Notes: generated from the letters alone by a model not told the origin. A DNA stretch of 64,000 bases from Craterostigma plantagineum (GCA_027422505.1 JAPQWV010000017.1:20585501-20649500); one strand, 5' to 3'. Shown: positions 1 through 12,415, counted from the first letter of the stretch. Translations and numbers: made by a program.

Positions 1-773
1 ATAATGAAAAGATACTAATATATAAAAACACAAGTGAACAAATCATTTTACAAGGAAATAAAACCTTGAAAAGAAAATTACGTTAAAAACTAATTTAGTT
101 ACATATCTAACTTCAGTAACCATTTTATTATAATGCATTCTTTTTCTCAAAAATATAAAAATAAAAAGAAATCTATATAATTAGAAGATGAATAGATCCT
201 ATGCATCAAATTTTATTGCGAAAACTTTTCTATTGCATATTCATTTAAAATTACTAGCAGAATTAAGGAAAAAAGCTAGAAAAGAAAATATTAAAAATAA
301 AACCGCTATTTTTTTTACGCTATAACGTGTTTTTACGAATTTTTACGCTATTTTACGCTAAAGGTGCGCTACAGCACGCTTTTTAAAACAGTGATTACAA
401 CTCGTATATATCTATTTGTAACCGTCTTTTTCAAATGAAAATGGTTAGAGTGGGAACGTAATACTATCAGCTAAATGATAAACAAGTTGCAGATTTAAAT
501 AGTCTATAATTAAATAATAGATTTATGCCTAAAACGTATTAATTAATAGCATTATTTCCCTGATAAGCGGGAACGTAATACTATCAGCTAAATGATAAAC
601 AAGTTGCAGATTTAAATAGTCTATAATTAAATAATAGATTTATGCCTAAAACGTATTAATTAATAGCATTATTTCCCTGATAAGCGTTGCACCACGTATA
701 TATATAACATAAGAAGTTAGTACAATGGATTTGCAAACTACAACCAACCACACACCATATAATTAATATATAT
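1..773. other. AT-rich intergenic DNA
   Basis: No gene is recognisable here. The only structure I can support is the 117-bp tandem duplication listed separately. Base composition is strongly AT-rich and no frame carries a recognisable protein. Confidence 0.6.
452..685. repeat. 117-bp tandem duplication (two copies)
   Basis: Copies at 452-568 and 569-685 begin GGGAACGTAATACTATCAGC and appear identical over 117 bp, so the duplication is recent or recently homogenised. There is no coding content. An assembly duplication cannot be excluded from sequence alone. Confidence 0.9.
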
Positions 774-1110
774 TGGCAATATTATAGTTTTAGGTCACTA
801 ACTATACCTATACCTGTTTTCGTTTTTGGATCACTATGTTTGATAATTACAAAACTAGGTCACTAACTTTGTATGCTTAACAAAACTAGGTCACGGTCAC
901 TTTTTCGGCGAAAATCAATGGAAATCCGACATGGCTCAGCGGCCACGTCATCGCCACGTCAGTTTTCCGGTTGTTTTTTGCCGGAAAATCAACCAGTGAC
1001 CTAATTTTGTTAAGATATACAAAGTTAGTGACCTAATTTTGCAATTATCAAACATTTTGACCCAAAGCGAAAATAGGTTTAGTTAGTGACCTAAAATTAT
1101 AATTTGCCCA
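774..1110. mobile_element. Foldback (long-inverted-repeat) MITE
   Basis: The left end (TTGGCAATATTATAG, then TTTTAGGTCACTAACT) is mirrored by the right end read on the minus strand (TTGGGCAAATTATAA, then TTTTAGGTCACTAACT). The complementarity continues inward through further GGTCACTAACTTTG blocks to a GC-richer centre with CCGG motifs near 905-985. Flanks TATATA and TATATT allow a short AT-rich target duplication. There is no ORF. The superfamily is not assigned. Confidence 0.75.
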
Positions 1111-1940
1111 ATATATTTATATCGGTAGATATTCGGAACTAAAGCAAAAATGTCCGTATGTTGATGTACATAAAATATAAATTAGTGGGTTGGGACGTGT
1201 ATTAAAAAAATAATATTCATATAAAATGTGGTTACTGTATTTTTTAAGTTTTTAATATATGGAATTTTAGAAGTTTTTTTTAATTAGGTATGTCTACAGT
1301 CTAGACTTAAGAAAGCTAATCTCAATCAACTGCTCGGAAAAAAAAAACAGAAAAAAGGAAAGAATCTACTAACACGAAATATAATGTCGGAAGCGATAGT
1401 GTCTATTCTTTCAAGTCGGCAGCAATTTTAAATTAGCAATGCTGACGTTATATAGTTTGAAAACTCGTAAAATTATGTTATATATTTAAACGTAAACCTT
1501 CTTTTTAACGTAATTATATTACATTTATCGAAAACTGGTATTATCCATCCTATCGTTCATTTACTCTTATTAAACCATACTATTGATTATTTCACAATAC
1601 ACCCAAGTACATGGAGTTCCTTCTCAAATTAGAATCGGGAAAAATGCAACTTGTTATTGTAGGTTTCCTTACCACGTGGATTGTTTTATTGGCTAAACCT
1701 TTTAGTTATTGTGATTTTTCTCCTTTCGCACACACATGACACAATTATTTCATCATGCCACTTCATTGTCCCTGTAATGGCAAATCAGTCCACAACTTTT
1801 CTAATGTTACAATTTATTAATTATTCGGATACAAACCAATTAATATATTTTGAACAAAATATGGACGTTTTGCAATTTAAGAAACAAACCAAATTAGAAG
1901 AACCCGACGAAACAGAGTTTATACATTTCATGTATTGTTA
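1111..1940. other. AT-rich intergenic DNA
   Basis: No recognisable gene or repeat structure. The open frame near 1681-1944 starts with TTG and matches nothing I know. Confidence 0.5.
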
Positions 1941-1970
1941 CTAGTTTTTTGCCCGCGCATTGCACGGGTC
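1941..1970 (-). mobile_element. Helitron-like 3' terminus
   Basis: Read on the minus strand, a GC-rich hairpin (CCCGTGC, loop, GCGCGGG) is followed about 7 nt later by CTAG and then T. This is the expected 3' signature of plant Helitrons (short hairpin, then CTRR, inserted 5' of a T). The element would extend to higher coordinates; its TC 5' end was not identified. Confidence 0.5.
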
Positions 1971-2399
1971 ATAATTATCTATAACTATTTTAAGTCGATT
2001 ATACAAATTAATTAACTATTTTTAATTAACTAATTAAAGAATCGATTTTTGATAAAACATGGGGGATTAGTTTTTTTAGAAAGTGGAGTGTGGGGTGGTT
2101 TTATAAACGTTTTAAGAAATAATTAATTTTAAAAATCAATGGGCATGAACGTGTCAACATCACAGGGAAACTACATTTAAATGTATATATAGGATGACGT
2201 GAAATTTTGCCTGAACTAAAAGAATAAAAGGATTGAGATAAAAGAATAAAAAGGATTGAGAATAAAAGAAAATAGCAACTCTTAAGAACAAAAGTATATA
2301 ATTTTAAAAGGATTATAGGATACTTATAAATTATGTTTACAAAGTATTTTTTTAACAATACGTTGCTTACGTGTATTACGTACCACGTCACGCATTTAT

Positions 2400-2650
2400 A
2401 CCGTACATATATACGTTTTCTTATGGTACCTTAATATGTGTTACATGATGTACTATTTTCTCACTATATTATGTACCTCAATACATTTCTTTTGTACCTA
2501 AATGTATTATATACGACGTACCTTGCGGCGGGACGGGCACCAATGTGCAAAAAAATTTCTAACAGGTACCTACATATAAAAAACACTGACAGGGTACTGA
2601 CTTGTAGGTTTTTATACAGATGGGTATTTTCTATAAATTCCCCATTTTTT
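2400..2650. repeat. Dispersed GTACC-rich repeat, copy 1
   Basis: Contains AGGTACCTACATATAAAAAA followed by CTGACAGGGTACT and a closing AAATTCCCC. The same ordered blocks recur near 36800-37090 and, more diverged and inverted, at 34905-35000. It looks like one end of an unidentified transposable element. It is non-coding. Confidence 0.6.
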
Positions 2651-3512
2651 TATTCTCTCTTTATTTTAATTAGATTTACAGTATTATTTTAAATTCATTT
2701 TCTATTTTTCCTTATTTTTATTGGAATTTTTCTTTTTCGTTTTTGGATTTGTTTCCCTAGTAATATATGATTTTTTTTTTAGTTTGGCTTATGCTGACAC
2801 ATGGTACTTTCCGTCAAAATTAATGGTCAACAGATGTACTAAATTAGTTCAAATTAACAACATTGGAGACTAAATTGGTCCACACAAACTATCGGGTATT
2901 ACATTGGTCTATGAGCAACCTGGATTTCTTTTTGTTTTCTCCTGTAAAAGTCCTCGTGATAAGAAATTAAAGTGATAAATTTAGAGAGACATAATGATCA
3001 TGTATCATTTTTCTATGTTATTATGAGAGAGAACGTCATATAAATTGCCAATTACAAATTGGTATGTCAATCATATTTGTAAAAAATAATAAAAAATTAT
3101 TAATCCAAGCTAAAGCTATAAAATCCGTCCTCTCTTTCAATTGTTATTTATTATAACTAAATTCTCACAAACTATTTTATATTTACTTAAATATAAACCT
3201 AATGTTTAGGTAACAAGTCATCAGGTTTAATTTCAGAAGATAACCTTTGTTGTTGGGTTTAATAAGAGTTAATGAATACAATGGTTTAATATGAGCAAAC
3301 GGAGAATAGGATGGATTAATATTATCAATTTTTCCTACATTTATTTGCAAAATCTCCCTTTTCCATACACGTGGGACTAAAGCCAACAAAACCTAAACCG
3401 ATCGTGTGAAGTATTTCCTACGATGTATGAAATATGATACGTTTAAACTATTTATTCGTAGCACTTCCAAGATACGTGGAATCGAATTCTCTATTAAAGA
3501 AAAAAAGAAGAA
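2651..3512. other. AT-rich intergenic DNA
   Basis: I see no gene here. Short open frames have no recognisable domains. It ends at the target site of the copia element. Confidence 0.5.
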
Positions 3513-3517
3513 TGTCA

Positions 3518-3789
3518 TGTTGAACATATCACAAAAAACAGAGTTTGAAACTACTTCTCTGTAATGTAATTTTATATCTTCTGTTTTACCAAGGAGAGTA
3601 AGTTTTCTTTTGACCGTTGATTATTCTGCAATATGCAAATGTATATATAGATACATCTCAGAGTAATATATACATTGTATTCATTCTTCATTTCAAATTA
3701 ATAGAAAATAGTTTTCCTTTCATTCTCTCTCGCCCTCAGCTCTCTCTCTCACACACTCTTCGATTCAATCTGATCGAGCAAAAGCAATA
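3518..3789 (+). repeat. Left LTR of copia element 1
   Basis: Starts TGTTGAACA and ends AAAGCAATA. TATATATA at 3642-3649 is a plausible promoter TATA box. It pairs with 8320-8589. Differences include a 4-nt indel after GGAGAGTAAG and changes near ACATCTCAGAG. Confidence 0.93.
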
Positions 3790-3801
3790 TGGTATCAGAG
3801 C
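3790..3801 (+). promoter_or_regulatory. Primer-binding site (initiator tRNA-Met type)
   Basis: TGGTATCAGAGC directly follows the left LTR. It is complementary to the 3' end of initiator tRNA-Met, the usual primer of plant copia elements. Confidence 0.92.
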
Positions 3802-3908
3802 AGAATTTTGTTGCACTCTGAAATCGCTCCTCGTATCTTTGGATATTAGCGTTGATCAAAATTTAGAACATCGTTCAGCTCTTCAGCATTCAAGATCTCA
3901 TACAGAGT

Positions 3909-5710
3909 ATGGCAGAAGAAATTCCTACAACTGAGAAATCTTCGAAGGAGATCATATCGTCACCCATGGAAGATCCCTTGCACCCCTATTTCCTTCATCA
4001 TACTGATAATCCAGGTTTAATTCTTGTACATCCACACTTAAATGGAGACAATTATTCATCTTGGAGTAGGGCGATGGTAATTGCACTGTCAGTCAAGAAT
4101 AAAAAGGGTTTCATAGATGGGTCAATCAAGAAACCGAAATTGGAAGACCAAAGGATGTATTTGGCGTGGAATAGGAATAACGATATAGTTATTTCTTGGA
4201 TTTTGAATTCGGTCTCAAAGGAGATATCGGGGAGTATCATCTATGCGGAATCAGCTCAAGAAATATGGGTCGATTTGCAAGAAAGATTTCAAGAGTGCAA
4301 TGGTCCAAAATTCTTTCAGTTAAGAAGGGAATTGTTAAGCCTCTCACAGAATCGTTCAACTACATCGCTGTATTACACAAAGCTAAAGAGCCTATGGGAT
4401 GAACTCTCGAGTTTTAGACCTTCTTGCTCTTGCGGGAAGTGTACCTGCGGTGGCGTACAAGGATTGAAGCAGTACTTTGAAAGAGACTACGTCATTACCT
4501 TCCTCATGGGGCTCGACGACTCCTACGCTCACATTCGGGGCCAAATACTGTTAATGGACCCTCTTCCTCCTATTAACAAAGTATTTTCATTAGTATCTCA
4601 AGAAGAAAGACAGAGGGCAATTTCTGCAAATCTTGGTCAAGAAGATGGCACCCAACACATCGCACTGTTCACAAAAAACTACAATTCAAACAAGAAGAAT
4701 GCTGCTGAATTTCAACAATATTCAGGGACACAAAGTTCATCAATTACTACTGGTTTTCAGCAAGGAAAAGGGCCATCTGTTGGGAGTCGAAAAGAAGGTA
4801 ACAAGCCCTTTTGTGTACACTGTAACAAATCAGGTCACACACAGGAAACGTGCTACAAAATACATGGATTTCCACCCGGATATAAGCAGGCTACAAGGTT
4901 TAGAAATAGCAGGGTGAACCAGTTAATGGTTAGGAATTCAGGTATGGAAATTGGCAGCGAACAACAGGCGATGAACTCAATGGCTGAAAATTTTGTTCAT
5001 CAGTTGAATCCACAACAATTCCAGTTACTGAAGTCACTTATCACAAATGCAGATTCACAGCCTCAACAGAAAAGTAATTCAGATCCTGCGGCAGGTAAAG
5101 AAGCAGGTATCACCTTGTCTTTTAATGTTCCAAACTTAAATTCAGATACTTCATGGCTTATAGATACATGGGCGTCTAGACATATTTGTTGTCACTTGAC
5201 ACAGTTTCAATCTTTATACCCTGTTGATCCATCTTTTGTCACCTTACCTGACAATAGTTCGATAAAAGTTAACTTTGCAGGTTCAGTCACTCTTGGTAAA
5301 AGTTTAATATTGACTGATGTTCTTTTTGTTCCTGAATTCAAGTTCAATTTATTATCAGTGAGCTACTTAACATCTGCCAATAAGCTTTGTCTAACATTCT
5401 TTCATGATCATTGTCTGTTACAGGACACTACACAGACATTGATGATTGGCAAAGCTAATAGATGTGAAGGGCTTTATGTTCTAGACATTAGGAACCTATC
5501 CGATGTACGAGCTTTTTCTGTTCTAAGTAGGACACCCTTAGCTGTGTGGCATAGGAGGCTAGGACATCCTTCATCTAGCAGTTTATCTGTACTAAAGACA
5601 ACACTTAATTGCAAAAAAGATCAGCAATATATTTGTAAAATCTGTCCAGCTGCAAAACAAAAGAAGTTGACTTTTGTTTCTCATAATGAAGGGTTTGTAC
5701 AGCATTTGAT
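3909..5710 (+). pseudogene. gag-pol: Copia gag and protease part, with gag-pre-integrase domain
   Basis: The polyprotein starts at ATG 3909. The N-terminus has a copia-type gag domain (HPYFLHHTDNPG, then NGDNYSSWSRAM). A CCHC zinc knuckle, CVHCNKSGHTQETC, lies near residues 302-315. The protease region reads WLIDTWASRHIC: the usual Asp-Ser/Thr-Gly triad is altered, so the protease is probably inactive. A gag-pre-integrase segment (VWHRRLGHPSS) follows. The frame then runs into unrelated sequence after about 5700; the integrase continues in the next frame, showing a one-base indel there. Confidence 0.9.
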
Positions 5711-6904
5711 CTTATACACTGTGATATTTGGGGTCCTTTTCACATTGTTGCACACACTTCACATCGATATTTTCTTACTATTGTCGATGATTATACTAGG
5801 TATACGTGGTTGTTTATGTTAAGAAATAAATCAGATGTCTCTAATGTGATCCCTTTTTTCTTTAATATGGTAGAAACTCAATTCCATAGTAAGATTAAAG
5901 TCATGAGGTCTGACAATGCAAAAGAGTTGAGTTTTACAGAATTCTTGAAGTGCAAAGGGACATTACATCACTTCTCATGCGTGCAAACTCCACAACAGAA
6001 TTCCGTTGTAGAGAGGAAGCACCAGCATCTCCTAAATGTTTCAAGAGCTTTACTGTTTCAATCAGGTTTGTCCAAGGAATATTGGAATGAGTGTGCTTTG
6101 ACTGCTGCATTTCTCATCAACAGAACTCCATCAAAATTCTTGGGTAATAAAAGTCCATATGAGTTGCTATATGGTAGATTAGCAGATTACTCTCTTCTTA
6201 GGTCATTTGGTTGTCTATGTTACGTGTCCACCTTATCATCTAATAGAACTAAGTTCGAACCTAGGGCAAGGCCTTGTGTTTTTATTGGTTATCCAAATGG
6301 AATTAAAGGTTATAAGGTGTTAGATTTACAAACAAGGAAGATATCAGTGTCTAGGAATGTGAGGTTTTTAGAGGAAATTTTTCCATGTCATGATGAGCAT
6401 AAGATTCAAAACGGTGATCCCTTTCCTGACTTGGTATTACCTAAAGCTACTAATGATGTTTTGCACCAAGAATTTACAGCGCCTAAGTATCGTGATCATG
6501 AAGAACAGCAAGATCACATAATAGATGATAATTCTGCTGAGTGCCGGCAGATTGTTATGATTGATTCTTCTCCTGAGCAGCAGCAGAATGAGGTAACCGA
6601 GCAACCGATTAGGAGATCAGTCCGTACGTGCAAGAAGCCTTCGTACTTGAAGGATTTTCATTGCAACGCAACCAAGGCTTCAAATACACTATATCCCTTG
6701 TCTAAATATCTTTCTTATAATCAGCTTAATACTAATTTTAGAAATTTTGTTTCCACAGAATCAGAGCCAACTTTCTATCATCAAGCAATTCAACATCAAT
6801 GTTGGAAAGATGCCATGAGTGAGGAATTGCAGGCCTTAGAACAAAATCAGACATGGTCGGTTGTAGAGCTACCAAATGACAAACATTCAATAGGATGTCG
6901 ATGA
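5711..6904 (+). pseudogene. pol: Copia integrase part of pol
   Basis: Integrase core in frame 2: RSDNAKELSF, then QTPQQNSVVERKHQH (the conserved QNG.VERK block, with Ser for Gly), then the C-terminal SPYELLYGR and FGCLCYVS blocks. It reads on into the start of the reverse transcriptase (ALEQNQTWSVVELP). A TGA at 6902-6904 replaces what is normally a Trp codon just before the next conserved block, so translation stops there. Confidence 0.88.
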
Positions 6905-7626
6905 GTCTACAAGGTCAAGTATGATTCAAATGGCTCGGTGGAACGGTTCAAAGCTCGTTTGGTAGCCAAAGGCTACAACCAACAAGAGGGGGTCGATTAT
7001 ATTGATACGTTTTCGCCGGTCGCAAAAACTAGTACGATTAAGGTATTATTGTTGCTAGCAGCTTCGCAAAAATGGAAGCTTTTTCAGATGGACGTCAACA
7101 ACGCTTTCTTGAATGGCGATCTATTGGAGGAGGTCTACATGGATTTACCATTAGGATATCGACCTCAGACACATCATAGCGGATCAGTTCGTCTTGTTTG
7201 CAAGTTACATAGGTCACTTTATGGCTTAAAACAAGCGTCACGACAATGGACTTCCAAGCTTACTCAAGCGCTGTTGGACTTCGGCTTTATTCAGACACAC
7301 TCTGATCATTCCTTGTTTGTCAAGGGATCAGGTTTGAGTATTGTTCTAGTCTTAGTTTATGTTGATGACTTGATACTTGCTGGACCATCTTTAGAATCTA
7401 TTAATGCTACGAAACAGTATTTGCATGATCATTTTAAATTGAAAGATCTAGGTAATTTGCGTTATTTTCTTGGGCTGGAGATAGCTCGCCAAACGAAGGG
7501 AATTTCAGTTTCTCAAAGACAGTACACACTTAAGCTCTTGGAGGACACAGGCTACTTGGGATCTAAACCTCTCTCGACACCGATGGATCCCAAACCAAAC
7601 TCAATCAGACGGATGGTGATGAATTA
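6905..7626 (+). pseudogene. pol: Copia reverse transcriptase part of pol
   Basis: Same frame as the integrase part. RT motifs in order: RLVAKGYNQQEGVDY, FSPVAKTSTIK, QMDVNNAFLNGDL, LYGLKQASRQW and the catalytic YVDDLILAG. The palm aspartates are intact. The frame closes at TAG near 7625-7627, about where a frame change is needed to reach the next conserved block, so the domain is cut off from RNase H. Confidence 0.9.
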
Positions 7627-8345
7627 GTGGAACCAGCCCAATATAGAAGAATTGTGGGAAGATTGTTATATCTTACATTCACACGCCCTGACATTTCATT
7701 CGCCGTGCATAAACTTAGTCAGTTTGTTAGCAAGCCAAGGACACCACATTTAACAGCTGTGCATCACTTACTTCGATACCTGAAGGAACGCCTGGACAAG
7801 GTCTCTTCATGTCTGCAGATTCCAACTTGCACATTAAGGCCTTCTCCGACTCCGATTGGGCCGCATGCTCGGACACAAGGAGGTCTGTTACGGGATTTTG
7901 TACATTTCTGGGAGATAATCTGGTGACTTGGAAGGCTAAGCAACAAAACACCGTGGCGAAATCATCTACTGAAGCCGAGTATAGAGCGTTGGGGACTACC
8001 ACTAGTGAGGTTCTTTGGCTTCGACAATTGCTTTCAGAGGTAGGATGTGTTCATAATCAGACTCCTATTATCTATTGTGATAATCGCTCGGCAATCCACC
8101 TCGCCAATAATCCTAAGTTTCATGAACGGAGCAAGCATATTGAGATTGAATGTCACTTCATCAGACATCATCTCAATCTCGGCCACATTAAAGTTCTACC
8201 TGTCCGAAGTTCCGAGCAGCTTGCAGACCTATTAACCAAGGCCCTCTCGGCTGTCGCTCTCCATGCTTTATTATCCAAGATGTCCATCGTCAACATTTAT
8301 GTTCCATCTTGCGGGGGGGTGTTGAACACCAAAAACAGAGTTTGA
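7627..8345 (+). pseudogene. pol: Copia RNase H part of pol
   Basis: Frame 1 holds the RT-RNase H connector (VGRLLYLTFTRPDISFAV) to about 7790. Frame 3 then continues with the RNase H blocks FSDSDWAACSDTRRSVTGFC, KSSTEAEYRAL, YCDNRSAIHLANNP and HIEIECHFIRHHL, ending at 8345 inside the right LTR. The switch at about 7785-7800 is another indel. Catalytic acidic residues are present. Confidence 0.88.
8310..8319 (+). promoter_or_regulatory. Polypurine tract
   Basis: TGCGGGGGGG abuts the right LTR start TGTTGAACA, the usual position for the plus-strand primer. Confidence 0.85.
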
Positions 8346-8589
8346 AACTACTTCTCTGTAATGTAATTTTATATCTTCTGTTTTACCAAGGAGAGTAAGA
8401 TAGTTTTCTTTTGACCTTGATTATTCTGCAATATGCAAATGTATATATAGATACATCTGAGAATAATATATACATTGTATTCATTCTTCATTTCAAATTA
8501 ATAGAAAATAGTTTTCCTTTCATTCTCTCTCGCCCTCAGCTCTCTCTCTCACACACTCTTCGATTCAATCTGATCGAGCAAAAGCAATA
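8320..8589 (+). repeat. Right LTR of copia element 1
   Basis: Near-identical to 3518-3789 and followed by the TGTCA target duplication. Confidence 0.93.
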
Positions 8590-8594
8590 TGTCA

Positions 8595-9967
8595 CACTGA
8601 TGAACATTGTGAGCTAATAATACTGATTGTAATATTAACTTGTCTAAGAGTGTTTCGACTCTTCAAACATGGGCATATCTCTCTCAGCCAAAAGCTAACC
8701 AGGAACTTGCGTTATTATTGATTGGCTCCATTTATTTGCACATCTCTCAACTTCAATTTGCAACGCTCAATTGTTGAGGAGTTGTTAGCTAGGAAAACTA
8801 TATTATTGATGCAAACAATCAAAGAACAATTACGTATTACATGTGCTAAAAATAACCGGTATTTAATAACCAAATCGTTCGAAGAAGATCTCAGAATTAT
8901 TGGAAATGTTCTTTCGCCAAATTCACCATTTTTTTAGCTTAAATCGAACATTCGGACAAGAATTTCATCATTGTCCTTGTGATATATGTCTATTTTACCA
9001 AGGGACGTTGGATTGCAAGACTAACCAATATAATATACACTAGTATATGTTGCACGCATTTGTGCATGAAAATAAAAATTGATAAGAAGTTTTTGTTTTA
9101 AGTTTGATTTTAATATTTAGTTAGAAAAATAAGCATAAAAATAGAATAAGCAGTTTCATTAGGCTAGAGAACGTGATCAAATATTTATTTTTTATTTTAT
9201 GTCAATTTTTAGTTTGAAAAAATTTCTTATTGGTAATAGATACACCAAAAAGTAGTTTTTAACTCACCCTCATGATTAATATTAGAGTATAGATAATAAT
9301 GCGTAATACTACGTCTGATTTTTTTTATTATAGCCCATTGCTAATAAATAAGCCCATTATTAATATAAAAGCACGATATAACTTACTCAGTTGAGGGATC
9401 GGATTAATAATGAGCTTTTCATAATTGAACTTATGTTGGGCTTTATCTTTTATCTATGCTGTTGTAATCAAACCCACGCTAAGTGTCATAGCCTCCTCAT
9501 AATAACTATCTCTTAATTAATTTGGTTTATCAACTATAACTACAACTACATTTTACCATGATATTATTAATATATTATAATCACATCCTCAAATCCATTT
9601 TTTACATATAATACAAGTAGTAAATTAAATTTAATTTCAAAATAACATATAAATATTATATCTTTATTTATATATTGCCATGCTTAAATACTAGTTTATT
9701 AAACTGGCAAGCGTTGTATTGAAATACCTTACAAAAACTCGTCGCTGGCGCTAGCAATTTCGTGAACGGTGGACACTTGCATTGCGTTGACGGTAATTAA
9801 CAGAGAATCGTCGTTTGCGTGGACCGTTTCTGAACCGTAAATAGGAAACTAAATAGAAGTCAAAAACATACAACGCCACACACAAACAAACGCACGTCTA
9901 CGCAAGTAGCTTCGAGCAAAAGTTACAGATTTCAATTTCCATTTCTCGTTTGATTCGCGGCGGAATT
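8595..9967. other. AT-rich intergenic DNA and upstream region of the hydrolase gene
   Basis: No gene recognised. 9038-9066 carries a second Helitron-like end (listed separately). The last ~250 bp before 9968 should contain the promoter and 5' UTR of the hydrolase gene, but no clear TATA box stands out. Confidence 0.5.
9040..9066 (-). mobile_element. Helitron-like 3' terminus
   Basis: On the minus strand TGCAC-loop-GTGCA forms a short stem, followed a few nt later by CTAG and then T. This matches the Helitron 3' signature. The matching 5' end was not found. Confidence 0.4.
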
Positions 9968-11956
9968 ATGGCGGAGGAGATCAATTCTTCATCTTCCTTC
10001 ACGGTGGCGAAGACTCGGAAGCTGTGGCCGTCGGTTCTTCGCTGGATACCGACGTCAACCGATCATATCGTAGCAGCTGAGAAACGTCTCTTATCTATCG
10101 TCAAGTAATTTGTTTCGTCTAATTGATGCCCTTTTTGAGTTGGGGATTTATACCCTAAATTTGAGAAATGTTGAGCCCTACTTCTGCCTTAAGTATGGCC
10201 TTTTGATTTTAATTTTTGAAGGACTCCTTATGTGCAAGAACAAGTCAATATTGGATCAGGTCCTCCAGGGTCAAAAACGCGATGGTTTCGCTCGGCGAGC
10301 AATGAGCCGAGGTTCATCAATACGGTGACGTTTGACAGCAAAGAGGGTTCTCCGACGCTTGTGATGGTTCATGGATATGCAGCTTCTCAGGGCTTCTTTT
10401 TCCGTAATTTTGATGCTCTTGCGAAGCATTTCAGAGTCATCGCCATTGATCAGCTTGGGTGCGTGTTACTTTTTCTGAATTTTTTTTTTCGTGTTCCCTA
10501 TTATTGTCGAATTCCTAAGTTGCAACGGAGGAAGATTAATATCCTTTCATCGAATTCTTTCTCGATTCGTTTCGATGCAGCTGGGGAGGATCTAGTAGGC
10601 CCGATTTCACTTGCAAAAGCACCGAAGGTCAGTTTGTTTCAACAATCTTTCATGGCTTACATTACGTTATATGCTGTTTTTCTTCTATGACGCAGAGGGC
10701 ATGCCATTCTAAATCGTGTTCCACTATGTATGCAGAAACCGAGGCATGGTTCATCGATTCCTTAGAGGAATGGCGTAAAGCGAAAAAACTAGACAAGTTT
10801 ATCCTACTCGGGCATTCTTTTGGAGGATATGTGGCAGCTAAGTATGCACTCAAAGTAATTCTCGTAACCACTGGTGATTGTCATCTCATTTGTTTGTTAT
10901 GTTTCTTTTCATCTCTTTATGCGTTCGATTGTTTTGTTTTCTCTACAGCATCCCGAACACATTCAGCACTTGATCTTAGTGGGATCTGCTGGATTCACTT
11001 CAGAAACAGAGCACATGTCCGAGCAGCTAACTAAATTCAGAGCAACTTGGAAAGGCGCTGTCATAAATCATCTTTGGGAGTCTAATTTCACTCCACAGAA
11101 AATCATAAGGTGTTTTTCTGCATTCCTTCTTTCTCACGAATAAATACTAAGTGTCTTGAAGATCGTATTCCAAACCATGTTCTATGATGGGGCTTAACTT
11201 TCTTGATCTGAAACGATGCAGGAGCCTAGGGCCGTGGGGCCCAAACATGGTCCGTGGATATACAAGTGCTAGGTTTGGCTCGTATTCGACTGGAACCGTT
11301 CTCACTGATGAAGAGGCAAAATTACTTTCTGGTGGGTCGTAAGGAAATCTGGTTTATCCGCAACAAAAGAAAGAAAGAAAGAATTTTTTGAATCTCACAA
11401 GCCTTTTTTCTTTCTTCACCGTTGTAGATTATGTTTATCATACCCTCGTGGCTAAAGCTAGCGGAGAACTGTGCTTGAAATACATATTCTCTTTTGGGGC
11501 TTTTGCTCGATCGCCTCTTTTACACTGGTAAAAACGCTTCACCTGCAAAACTAAACTAAGATTATTGGGAAATCGTCTGAAGGTTAGTGCTTTCCTTTTT
11601 TACGTGTTTAGCGCATCTGAGTGGAAAGTGCCCACGACGTTCATATACGGCGTTGACGATTGGATGAACTATCAAGGAGCAGTAGAGGCTCGGAAGCATA
11701 TGAAGGTTCCATGCCAAATTATACGCGTTCCTCAGGTATGTATGTATCTACGCGTCTGTGTGTTAATTGAAAATTGGGATTTCGAAGAGTTGCAGAGTTG
11801 ATTCTTTTTTGTTACTACACAATGCAGAGCGGGCATTTCGTATTCATAGACAATCCGAATGCATTTCATTCGGCAGTGAACTATGCTTGTCACAAATATT
11901 TTCCGTCTCCGAGCCAAGAACACATGTCTTTACCTCAAGGCTTGCAGTCTGTCTAG
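9968..11956 (+). CDS. CGI58: CGI-58/ABHD5-type alpha/beta-hydrolase, 9 exons, 387 aa
   Basis: Exons: 9968-10104, 10222-10458, 10581-10627, 10736-10854, 10949-11109, 11222-11331, 11428-11527, 11612-11735, 11828-11956. All introns are GT-AG and the phases join without a break (1,164 nt, TAG stop). The product closely resembles Arabidopsis At4g24160 ([19 protein letters not shown] at the N-terminus, [20 protein letters not shown] oxyanion region). The nucleophile elbow GHSFGG has Ser168; acid candidates are Asp319/Asp320 in GVDDW; the catalytic His348 lies in GHFVFIDN, which also forms the H-x4-D acyltransferase motif (His348, Asp353). The family acts in neutral-lipid homeostasis, with lysophosphatidic acid acyltransferase, lipase and phospholipase activities reported. 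The length is normal. ATG 9968 gives MAEE, as in the homologue. It is the only intact host gene here. An ATG further upstream is possible but unsupported. Confidence 0.95.
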
Positions 11957-12415
11957 GAAAGAATTTCAGCTTCTGATGGTGCTTCAGTTTGATCACTGTA
12001 TGATTAAATATTTAGTCTACTGTACTGAGGATTAAGAAAAATATTTTCTGTATATATATATCATATGGGTTTATATTGCCCAGCAATATAATGAGATGTT
12101 TATATTATTTTTTATTCGAAGAGCTAAGACCAGTTGTTGAAGAATATTGATATAGTGAGGAATTCTCCGAGCTTCTGAATCATCTTGGGCGAAACATCGT
12201 GCACATTGTCTTCTGCAAACATTAATGAAAATGCCGCTCGCAGCATGTATACGCCACATTCGCCGCTAATTCATACAGGAAAAAAGACATTTTTACGAAA
12301 TGATAATTCTAAAAAATAGATACATTTAGGATTTTGTATTACGTGCTCGCCTGATCTTCGCCATCCATGTTTCTCGTCGAAATTTCTTTTCAATTATTTT
12401 TCTAAATCTTAGACA
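11957..12415. other. 3' flank of the hydrolase gene
   Basis: AT-rich. Possible poly(A) signals are the AT-rich motifs near 12005-12060. No further gene is supported. Confidence 0.5.

Larger units (their letters stand above)
3518..8589 (+). mobile_element. Ty1/copia LTR retrotransposon, structurally complete, coding-dead
   Basis: A 5,072-bp element flanked by the 5-bp target duplication TGTCA (3513-3517 and 8590-8594). It has LTRs of 272 and 270 bp, a TGGTATCAGAGC primer-binding site right after the left LTR, a G-rich polypurine tract before the right LTR, and internal order gag, protease, integrase, reverse transcriptase, RNase H (copia order). The LTRs differ by only a few small indels and substitutions, so insertion was fairly recent. 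The polyprotein is broken by three frame changes (near 5700, 7620 and 7790) and one nonsense codon (6902-6904), so it cannot be autonomous. Confidence 0.96.

Noticed and set aside
2101..2391. 96-codon minus-strand frame rich in Phe/Leu
   Set aside because: AT-rich random frame with no recognisable motif and no gene context.
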